From the NCBI GenBank assembly GCA_021414185.1, contig JAIOOZ010000304.1, positions 1 through 37,455 of the forward strand: a stretch of DNA of 37,455 nucleotides, read 5' to 3'. Of this stretch, positions 31,530-37,455 are shown piece after piece. The notes below the pieces were generated by a model. That model saw nothing but the letters and a program-made list of their open reading frames with translations, was not told the origin of the DNA and searched no databases. The translations under genes were made by a program, and so were the position numbers. Each line of letters starts with the position of its first letter. Within the stretch, counting starts at the first letter, position 1. This stretch comes from Betaproteobacteria bacterium. GTDB lineage: Bacteria > Pseudomonadota > Gammaproteobacteria > Burkholderiales > SG8-41.

Positions 31530-32345
31530 ATGCGCAGGTTCCGGGAAACGGCACTCAAAACCACCGCGGGCATCGGCATCATTGCCGCCCTGCTGCTCCC
31601 GGCGTCGTTTGCGGCCGCGCAGGAAATCGTGACCCTGCAAACACGCGAAGGCGTGACGCAAACTTTTCTGCTGAGCACCCCAATCAATCCGCCGCACGCA
31701 GTTGCCATCCTGTTTCCCGGAAGTGAGGGAAACATCCGGCTGCGCTCCGAAGGTGGCCAGATAAAACTCGGCGAAGGCAATTTCCTGGTGCGCTCGCGCA
31801 ATTATTTCGTCGATGGCCGCGTGGCGACGGCCGTAATGGATTCGCCATCCGATCAGGCAACCGGCATGAACGACGGCTTTCGGCTCGGCGACAAGCACGC
31901 CACCGATATCGCGACCGTAGTTGCTGAACTTCAGAAACGCTACGCAGATACGCCGGTATTTCTTGTCGGCACCAGCCGCGGCACCCTCTCGGCAGCCGCG
32001 GCTGGACGGGCGCTTTCCGACCGCGTTGCCGGCGTCGTGCTGACCGCGACCATGTTCAACGCCGCCCGCTCGGGCCAGGGATTGAGCGGCTTCGATTTCA
32101 CGACCATTCGCCCTCCCGTGTTGTTCGTGCATCATGCTGACGATGGATGCAACGTCACGCCTTACCGCGGCGCCAAGTCGCTGTCGGCGAAGTTCCCTCT
32201 TATCACGGTGCAGGGTGGCGAGCCGGCGCGCTCGGATCCCTGCGAGGCATTCAGCGCGCACGGATTTCTCGGGAAGGAGCGGGAAACCGTCGAAGCGATG
32301 GTGAACTGGATGCTCAAAAAACCTTATCGCAGCAATATCGATTAA
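31530..32345 (+). CDS. Exported alpha/beta-hydrolase-like protein
   Basis: This 271-residue protein has an N-terminal signal peptide (MRRFRETALK, hydrophobic core, cleavage near FAAA-QE). The alpha/beta-hydrolase nucleophile elbow is GTSRGT with Ser149. A likely acid is Asp204 or Asp205 in HHADDGC, and the likely histidine is His244 in FSAHGF. Cys207 and Cys238 could form a disulfide that braces the active site. The start ATG 31530 has no ribosome-binding site and lies 7 bases from a TATAAT box, so the mRNA may be leaderless. The substrate is unknown. It precedes thyA by 58 bases on the same strand. Confidence 0.8.
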   Translation: MRRFRETALKTTAGIGIIAALLLPASFAAAQEIVTLQTREGVTQTFLLSTPINPPHAVAILFPGSEGNIRLRSEGGQIKLGEGNFLVRSRNYFVDGRVATAVMDSPSDQATGMNDGFRLGDKHATDIATVVAELQKRYADTPVFLVGTSRGTLSAAAAGRALSDRVAGVVLTATMFNAARSGQGLSGFDFTTIRPPVLFVHHADDGCNVTPYRGAKSLSAKFPLITVQGGEPARSDPCEAFSAHGFLGKERETVEAMVNWMLKKPYRSNID

Positions 32346-32380
32346 AATTATCAGCGTGAACAGCGCGCCGCACTTGCCGA

Positions 32381-32400
32381 ATCCTGACTCCTGAATCCTG
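32381..32400 (+). repeat. Pyrimidine heptamer run directly upstream of thyA
   Basis: ATCCTGA, CTCCTGA and ATCCTG follow one another with a 7-base period and end 3 bases before the thyA ATG. The reverse complement gives TCAGGAG/TCAGGAT, which matches the TNAGGNG units of the elements at 13343 and 37370. A degenerate purine partner may lie at 32351-32365. No Shine-Dalgarno sequence is seen before thyA. Confidence 0.6.
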
Positions 32401-32403
32401 CCC

Positions 32404-33198
32404 ATGCGCCCCTATCTTGACCTCATGCAGCACGTGCTGGCGAACGGCGCCGAGAAGAGCGACCGCACCGGCACCGGCACCCTCTCGGTGTTCGGCGCGC
32501 AATTGCGCTTCGATCTCAACGCGGGCTTCCCGCTGCTGACGACCAAGAAGGTGCACCTGAAGTCGATCATTCACGAACTGCTGTGGTTCCTGAAAGGCGA
32601 CACCAATATCAAGTACCTGAAAGACAACGGCGTCGGTATTTGGGACGAATGGGCGGACGCTCAGGGCAACCTCGGCCCCGTCTACGGCTACCAGTGGCGC
32701 TCGTGGCCGGCGCCCGACGGCCGCCACATCGACCAGATCAGCCAGGTGCTGGAACAGATCAGGAAAAATCCCGACTCGCGCCGCATGATCGTGTCGGCGT
32801 GGAACGTGGCCGATCTCGACAAGATGGCGCTGATGCCGTGCCACGCGTTTTTCCAGTTTTACGTCGCCAACGGCAAGCTCTCGTGCCAGCTCTATCAGCG
32901 CAGCGCCGACATTTTTCTCGGCGTGCCGTTCAACATCGCCTCCTACGCGCTGCTGACAATGATGATCGCGCAGGTCTGCGGACTTAAGCTCGGCGATTTC
33001 GTGCATACCTTCGGCGACACGCATCTCTACACGAACCATCTGGAACAGACGCGCGAGCAACTATCCCGTCAACCACGCAAGCTTCCGACGATGCGGCTCA
33101 ATCCCGCGGTCAAGAACCTGTTCGACTTCACCTATGCGGATTTCACGCTCGAAAACTACGACCCGCACCCCGCCATCAAGGCGCCTGTCGCTGTATGA
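32404..33198 (+). CDS. thyA: Thymidylate synthase
   Basis: ThyA methylates dUMP to dTMP using methylenetetrahydrofolate and releases dihydrofolate. The 264-residue length is the same as in E. coli. The catalytic Cys146 is in LMPCHAFFQFYV. The folate/dUMP-site motifs RSWPAPDGRHIDQI, YQRSADIFLGVPFNIASYAL and HTFGDTHLYTNH are intact. The next gene, folA, regenerates the tetrahydrofolate consumed, and a possible folA start overlaps the thyA stop as ATGA. Pyrimidine heptamers replace a normal ribosome-binding site. Confidence 0.97.
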   Translation: MRPYLDLMQHVLANGAEKSDRTGTGTLSVFGAQLRFDLNAGFPLLTTKKVHLKSIIHELLWFLKGDTNIKYLKDNGVGIWDEWADAQGNLGPVYGYQWRSWPAPDGRHIDQISQVLEQIRKNPDSRRMIVSAWNVADLDKMALMPCHAFFQFYVANGKLSCQLYQRSADIFLGVPFNIASYALLTMMIAQVCGLKLGDFVHTFGDTHLYTNHLEQTREQLSRQPRKLPTMRLNPAVKNLFDFTYADFTLENYDPHPAIKAPVAV

Positions 33199-33758
33199 CC
33201 GGAGAGACGAGAGGCGAGACGCGAGAGGCGGCAGAAGGCTCTAATCCCCGTCTATCGTCTCTCCTCCCCCGGCGTCTCTCGCTTATCGCAGCGATGGCCA
33301 GAAATCGCGTCATTGGCGCGAATAAAGCGATCCCGTGGCACCTGCCCGGCGAACTAAAAATGTTCAAAACAATCACAATGGGACACCACATCGTCATGGG
33401 GCGCAACACGTGGGAATCCATCGCAAGGCTGTTGCCGGGGCGCACTACCGTGATCGTGACGCGGCAGCCTGATTACAAGGTCGCGGGCGCCATCGTTGCG
33501 CCGACGCTGGCCGGCGCCATTGCAGCGTGCGGCAGCGATGACGAGATATTCGTCATCGGCGGCGCCCAGCTGTACGCCGCTGCGCTGCCGCAGGCCGACC
33601 GCATTTACCTGACCGAAGTCGACGCCGAAGTCGCGGGCGATACCTATATGCCGGAAATCGACATGCAGCAATGGCAGGCGGGCGCGGTCACGGCATATGC
33701 CGCCGATGACAAGAACCCCTACAGCTACAAACTGACGGTACTGGACCGCATGGCGTGA
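33195..33758 (+). CDS. folA: Dihydrofolate reductase with repeat-encoded N-terminal extension
   Basis: FolA reduces dihydrofolate with NADPH. The conserved enzyme begins at SLIAAMARNRVIGANKAIPW, which aligns with residue 3 of E. coli DHFR, and the core is of normal size (about 160 residues). Glu at the active-site acid position (HLPGELKMF) and GRNTWESI are visible. In this frame the only standard start before the core is ATG 33195, overlapping the thyA stop. It would add about 26 residues (MTGETRGETREAAEGSNPRL and so on) encoded by a heptamer inverted repeat. The next ATG (33294) would remove the first beta strand. The true start could also be a non-standard codon. Confidence 0.92.
   Translation: MTGETRGETREAAEGSNPRLSSLLPRRLSLIAAMARNRVIGANKAIPWHLPGELKMFKTITMGHHIVMGRNTWESIARLLPGRTTVIVTRQPDYKVAGAIVAPTLAGAIAACGSDDEIFVIGGAQLYAAALPQADRIYLTEVDAEVAGDTYMPEIDMQQWQAGAVTAYAADDKNPYSYKLTVLDRMA
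33201..33280. repeat. Heptamer-periodic inverted repeat at the thyA/folA junction
   Basis: The purine arm (33201-33230) is built from AGAGACG, AGAGGCG, AGACGCG and AGAGGCG. After about 18 bases, the pyrimidine arm (33249-33280) contains CGTCTAT, CGTCTCT, CCTCCCC and, after an indel, CGTCTCT. The arms are complementary and share a 7-base period. The unit differs from the TRAGGNG type, but the layout is the same as at 13343-13438 and 37370-37451. It lies in frame within the N-terminus of folA. Confidence 0.75.
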
Positions 33759-33763
33759 TATTC

Positions 33764-34438
33764 ATGCGCAATCATCCGGCCATCGCCATTACGTTCCTTG
33801 CACTGACGCTCGCTACCGGCGCGGGCGTTGCGCAGGACAACAACATTTCGCTTAACGATTTGAAGATACGCGCCGATGCCGGCGACAAGACGGCAACGCG
33901 CCAGATTGCCGAAGCCTATTACCTGGGCAGAGACGGTGTAGAACAGGATTTCAAGCTGGCGGCACAGTGGTACGAAAAACTCGCCAAGCAGGGCGACGTG
34001 CGCGCGCAGACTTCGCTGGGCCTGATATATGCGCGCGGCTACGGCGTCGAGAAAAACCTGAAGCTCGCACTCAAGTGGCTGAACCTGGCGGCGGCGCAAC
34101 GCGATCCCGGCGCGCAGTACAGTTTGAGCACTATTTATTTCCGCGGCGACGGAATTCCGCAAAACCTCGCCGAATCCGCCCGCCTGCGCAAGGAAGCCGC
34201 GGCGCGCGGCCACCTCCAGGCGCAGGCCGATCTCGGCAGCATGTATTGGGACGGCAAAGGCGTCGAGAAGAATCTCGTCCTTGCCTATCAGTGGCTCGGC
34301 ATCGCCGCGCAACTGGGCGACGACACCGCACCCGACACCATGAAGAAAGTCGCAGCGGAAATGTCCGGCGACCAGATCAGGGAAGCCGAAGGCTACGTCA
34401 AGGACTGGATGGAGAAGAACAAGAAGATACGGAAATAA
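33764..34438 (+). CDS. Exported Sel1-repeat (SLR) protein
   Basis: This 224-residue protein has a signal peptide (MRNHPAIAITFLALTLATGA, cleavage near GVAQ-DN). It carries about four Sel1-like repeats over residues 40-190, for example AAQWYEKLAKQGDVRAQTSL and ALKWLNLAAAQRDPGAQYSL. Such repeats form alpha-solenoids for protein-protein contacts in the periplasm. A GTG at 33755 overlapping the folA stop is an alternative start; ATG 33764 gives the better signal peptide. It probably shares the thyA-folA transcript. It converges on the decarboxylase gene with only 12 bases between the stops. Confidence 0.85.
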   Translation: MRNHPAIAITFLALTLATGAGVAQDNNISLNDLKIRADAGDKTATRQIAEAYYLGRDGVEQDFKLAAQWYEKLAKQGDVRAQTSLGLIYARGYGVEKNLKLALKWLNLAAAQRDPGAQYSLSTIYFRGDGIPQNLAESARLRKEAAARGHLQAQADLGSMYWDGKGVEKNLVLAYQWLGIAAQLGDDTAPDTMKKVAAEMSGDQIREAEGYVKDWMEKNKKIRK

Positions 34439-34450
34439 GAGCCGTTCCGG

Positions 34451-36709
34451 CTATCCGCCGGACGCCTTCAGCGAAACGCAATCTACGTAGTACCTTGAAC
34501 GCCGGCTGGTCTCGTCCGCGACCAGCCCGTGAATGTCGGTATCGAATCCCGGGAATTTCTGGTTGAACGATTTCGCGAACTTGAGATAACGCACGATGGT
34601 CGCGTTGAAACGCTCGCCGGGAATCAGCAACGGTATGCCCGGCGGATATGGCGTGAGCAGTACGCTGGTAATGCGGCCTTCGAGCTGGTCGATCTCCACG
34701 CGGTCGATTTCACGGTGGGCGAGCCGCGCCCACGCGTCGCCCGGCCGCATCGCGGGCTCCATGTTGGACAAATACATTTCCGTCGTCAGCCGCGCGATAT
34801 CGTTCGCCTTGTAGACGCCGTGAATCTGCGTGCACAGGTCGCGCAATCCCACCTTCTCGTACTGCGGATACTTGCCCACGAACTCGGGCAGGATGCGCCA
34901 CAGCGGCCGGTTGTTGTCGTAATCGTCCTTGAACTGCTGCAGCTCGGTGACCAGCGAATTCCAGCGGCCCTTGGTGATGCCGATCGTGAACATGATGAAG
35001 AACGAATACAGGCCGGTCTTCTCGACGATGATGCCGTGTTCAGCAAGGTATTTGGTGACCACTGCCGCGGGCATGCCGGGATTGGAGAACGCGCCGGATA
35101 CGTCCAGCCCCGGCGTGATGACGGTCGCCTTGATCGGATCGAGCATATTGAAGCCGGACGCGAGATCGCCAAAGCCGTGCCAGCGGTCGTTGGATTTCAG
35201 TATCCAGTCGTCGCGGCTGCCGATGCCTTCTTCGACCAGTTGCTCCGGGCCCCACACCTTGAACCACCACGAATCGCCGAACTCGTCGTCGATCTTGCGC
35301 ATCGCGCGCCGGAAATCGATGGCTTCGAGTATCGACTCCTCGACCAGTGCATTGCCGCCCGGCGGCTCCATCATTGCCGCGGCGACATCGCACGACGCGA
35401 TGATCGCGTACTGCGGCGAAGTCGAGGTGTGCATCAGGTAAGCCTCGTTGAAACTGTGGCGGTCGAGCTTGCGCGTGTCGCTGTCCTGCACCAGGATTTG
35501 CGATGCCTGCGAGAGGCCCGCCAGCATCTTGTGGGTCGACTGCGTCGAGAAAATCACCGACTCCTTGCAGCGCGGCCGGTTCTGGCCGATCGCATGCATG
35601 CCGCGGTAGAAATCATGGAACGTTGCGTGCGGCAGCCACGCCTCATCGAAGTGCAGCGTATCAACCTTGCCGTCAAGCATCTCCTTGATGGTGTCGACGT
35701 TATAGACCACCCCGTCATAAGTGCTTTGCGTGAGAGTAAGCACGCGCGGCTTGGTATTCACTTCCCGCGCGAACGGATGGGCCTTGATTTTTTTCTCGAT
35801 GTTTTCCCAGCGAAATTCCTCGAGCGGAATCGGGCCTATGATGCCGAAGTGATTGCGCGTCGGCATCAGGAACACGGGAATCGCACCGGTCATCGTGATG
35901 GCGTGCAGAATCGACACATGACAGTTGCGGTCGACGATAACGACGTCACCGGGCGCCACCGTCGAATGCCACACCATCTTGTTGGAAGTGGAGGTGCCGT
36001 TGGTGACGAAATACAGGTGGTCGCAGTTGAATATGCGCGCCGCGTTGCGCTCGGACGCCGCGACCGGCCCGGAATGGTCGAGCAACTGCCCGAGTTCATC
36101 GACCGCGTTGCACACGTCGGCGCGCAGCATGTTCTCGCCGAAAAACTGGTGAAACATCTGGCCGACCGGGCTCTTGAGAAAGGCCACGCCGCCCGAATGT
36201 CCCGGGCAGTGCCAGGAATACGAGCCGTCCTGCGCATAATTGGTCAGCGCGCGGAAAAACGGCGGCGCGAGACCGTCGAGATAAGTGCGCGTCTCGCGGA
36301 TGATATGGCGGGCGACGAATTCCGGCGTGTCCTCGAACATGTGAATGAAGCCGTGCAGTTCACGCAGGATGTCGTTGGGAATGTGCCGCGAGGTCTTGGT
36401 TTCGCCGTAGAGATAGATCGGGATTTCCGAATTGCGGAAACGGATCTCTTCGATGAAAGCGCGCAGATTCAGCACCGCCTGGTCGATCTCGGGCCCCGGC
36501 GTGAATTCCTCGTCGTCGATCGACAGGATAAACGCGGAGGCGCGCGACTGTTGCTGTGCGAACTGCGAAAGATCGTTGTAAGTCGTCACACCGATGACTT
36601 CGATGCCCTCGTCTTCAATCGCCTTGGCGAGCGCGCGTATGCCGAGCCCGCTCGCGTTCTCGGAGCGGAAATCCTCGTCGATGACGATGACCGGAAAATG
36701 AAATTTCAT
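34451..36709 (-). CDS. Orn/Lys/Arg decarboxylase class-I family, AdiA-like length
   Basis: This PLP-dependent basic amino-acid decarboxylase is cytoplasmic. The start ATG 36709 (MKFHFPVIVIDEDFR) has AAGGAG at good spacing and gives 752 residues, close to arginine decarboxylase AdiA (about 755). An N-terminal receiver-like wing domain covers about residues 1-130. The PLP domain has HCPGHSGG, DEAWLPHATFHDFY and the Schiff-base Lys394 in STQSTHKMLAGLSQAS. The C-terminal domain ends in a short tail. Arginine, lysine or ornithine could be the substrate; sequence alone does not decide. No antiporter gene is adjacent, so an acid-resistance pair is not evident. It lies 78 bases after dcd. Confidence 0.9.
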   Translation of the reverse strand: MKFHFPVIVIDEDFRSENASGLGIRALAKAIEDEGIEVIGVTTYNDLSQFAQQQSRASAFILSIDDEEFTPGPEIDQAVLNLRAFIEEIRFRNSEIPIYLYGETKTSRHIPNDILRELHGFIHMFEDTPEFVARHIIRETRTYLDGLAPPFFRALTNYAQDGSYSWHCPGHSGGVAFLKSPVGQMFHQFFGENMLRADVCNAVDELGQLLDHSGPVAASERNAARIFNCDHLYFVTNGTSTSNKMVWHSTVAPGDVVIVDRNCHVSILHAITMTGAIPVFLMPTRNHFGIIGPIPLEEFRWENIEKKIKAHPFAREVNTKPRVLTLTQSTYDGVVYNVDTIKEMLDGKVDTLHFDEAWLPHATFHDFYRGMHAIGQNRPRCKESVIFSTQSTHKMLAGLSQASQILVQDSDTRKLDRHSFNEAYLMHTSTSPQYAIIASCDVAAAMMEPPGGNALVEESILEAIDFRRAMRKIDDEFGDSWWFKVWGPEQLVEEGIGSRDDWILKSNDRWHGFGDLASGFNMLDPIKATVITPGLDVSGAFSNPGMPAAVVTKYLAEHGIIVEKTGLYSFFIMFTIGITKGRWNSLVTELQQFKDDYDNNRPLWRILPEFVGKYPQYEKVGLRDLCTQIHGVYKANDIARLTTEMYLSNMEPAMRPGDAWARLAHREIDRVEIDQLEGRITSVLLTPYPPGIPLLIPGERFNATIVRYLKFAKSFNQKFPGFDTDIHGLVADETSRRSRYYVDCVSLKASGG

Positions 36710-36787
36710 GCCGTACTCCTTAGAATGGCGGCAGCCGCACGGCACAGAGGCCGGCGGCATCGGTAGGATAAAACTGGTTCACGCGCG

Positions 36788-37360
36788 CTAGATTTTAGGC
36801 AGGGTAACGCCCTGCTGGCCCTGGTACTTGCCGCCGCGGTCCTTGTACGAAGTCTCGCAGACGTCATCGGGATCGGATTCCAGGAAAATCACCTGGGCGA
36901 CCCCTTCGTTGGCGTAAATCTTGGCGGGCAGCGGCGTCGTGTTCGAAAACTCCAGCGTCACATAACCTTCCCATTCCGGTTCGAACGGCGTGACGTTGAC
37001 GATGATGCCGCAGCGCGCGTACGTCGATTTACCCAGACAGATGGTCAGCACGTTGCGCGGAATACGGAAATATTCGACGGTGCGTGCAAGCGCAAACGAA
37101 TTCGGCGGGATCACGCACGATTCGGCCTTGATATCGACGAACGACTTGTCGTTGAAGTTCTTCGGATCGACGATCGTGCTGTTGATGTTGGTGAACAGCT
37201 TGAATTCGTCCGAGCAGCGGATGTCGTAGCCGTAGCTGGAAGTGCCATACGACACAATGCGCTGGCCGTTGACCTCTTTGACCTGGTTGGGTTCGATCGG
37301 CGCGATCATGCCGTGCTCTTGCGCCATGCGCCGTATCCAGCGGTCGGATTTAATGCTCAT
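36788..37360 (-). CDS. dcd: dCTP deaminase
   Basis: Dcd deaminates dCTP to dUTP, the main route to dUMP for thymidylate synthase in many bacteria. The 190-residue protein starts MSIKSDRWIRRMAQEHGMI. It shows SYGTSSYGYDIRCSDEF, GKSTYARCGIIVNVTPFEPEWEG (catalytic Glu in the TPFEPE part) and the C-terminal YQGQQGV motif. No ribosome-binding site is visible. Nine bases upstream of the ATG, the coding strand carries a pyrimidine heptamer array, part of an inverted repeat. Confidence 0.96.
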   Translation of the reverse strand: MSIKSDRWIRRMAQEHGMIAPIEPNQVKEVNGQRIVSYGTSSYGYDIRCSDEFKLFTNINSTIVDPKNFNDKSFVDIKAESCVIPPNSFALARTVEYFRIPRNVLTICLGKSTYARCGIIVNVTPFEPEWEGYVTLEFSNTTPLPAKIYANEGVAQVIFLESDPDDVCETSYKDRGGKYQGQQGVTLPKI

Positions 37361-37369
37361 GAGAAAGCG

Positions 37370-37451
37370 TCAGGAGTGAGGAGTTAGGGGTAAGGAGAAA
37401 TTCGGGTTCGGCGGGATTTTACACCTCCCGCCTCACCCCTCACACCTTACG
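37370..37451. repeat. Heptamer-periodic inverted repeat upstream of dcd
   Basis: The first arm (37370-37397) is TCAGGAG, TGAGGAG, TTAGGGG and TAAGGAG. After 24 bases the second arm (37422-37451) is CACCTCC, CGCCTCA, CCCCTCA and CACCTTA. The reverse complement of the second arm (TAAGGTG, TGAGGGG, TGAGGCG, GGAGGTG) has the same TRAGGNG consensus. The arm nearest dcd ends 9 bases from its start codon, the same distance as at leuB. The element may extend past the window edge. Confidence 0.8.
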
Positions 37452-37455
37452 TATT

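Noticed and set aside
34440..34452. Small hairpin AGCCG-TTC-CGGCT between the convergent Sel1 and decarboxylase genes
   Set aside because: Only five base pairs with no T-run on either side; too weak to call a bidirectional terminator.
34529..36766. Plus-strand open frame of 745 codons opposite the decarboxylase
   Set aside because: It is fully antisense to a gene with intact PLP motifs. Long stop-free antisense frames are expected at this G+C content.

Overview
The window (about 61% G+C by eye) looks like chromosomal DNA of a betaproteobacterium. The main reason is the minus-strand order leuC-leuD-leuB-asd-fimV-truA-trpF-trpB-trpA-accD-folC-dedD-cvpA-purF, a conserved supercluster of Burkholderiales and Nitrosomonadales. 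No tRNA, rRNA, insertion sequence, phage gene or CRISPR array was seen. Coding density is very high: no gene-free stretch exceeds about 210 bases. The longest are 15494-15700 upstream of leuC, 10872-11083 between fimV and asd, 18971-19113 and 29487-29627. The species cannot be named from the sequence alone.

Region 1 (1-15700, all minus strand) is a biosynthetic supercluster. It runs from leucine (leuCDB) and aspartate-semialdehyde (asd) synthesis through the pole/peptidoglycan protein FimV to truA-trpF-trpB-trpA-accD-folC-dedD-cvpA-purF; purF is cut by the window edge. A well-formed intrinsic terminator lies between fimV and truA, only 18 bases before the truA start. Any transcript that begins upstream must therefore pass through it.

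Region 2 (15701-29486, minus strand) is dominated by envelope genes: an exported TPR-CHAT protein, an MFS permease, aroC (the only core metabolic gene here), a tightly packed DUF3999/DUF2339 pair, an LplT-like transporter fused to a PlsC acyltransferase, and an exported unknown protein with a possible permuted papain-like core and a C-terminal anchor. Region 3 (29600-31490, minus) holds a cysteine-free ArsR-type regulator with a clear promoter/operator and an M17 aminopeptidase.

Region 4 (31530-34438, plus) contains an exported alpha/beta hydrolase, thyA, folA and a Sel1-repeat protein. Region 5 (34451-37360, minus) contains a PLP-dependent Orn/Lys/Arg decarboxylase and dcd.

The most unusual signal is a family of 7-base-periodic, purine/pyrimidine-biased inverted repeats (core unit close to TRAGGNG) at gene starts. 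They occur before leuB, thyA, folA and dcd, in place of a visible Shine-Dalgarno sequence. Three of these four genes (dcd, thyA, folA) serve dTMP synthesis. At thyA/folA the element appears to have become coding, giving DHFR a roughly 26-residue low-complexity N-terminal extension. Other points worth attention are an EF-hand-like loop inside the CHAT domain and the terminator in front of truA.
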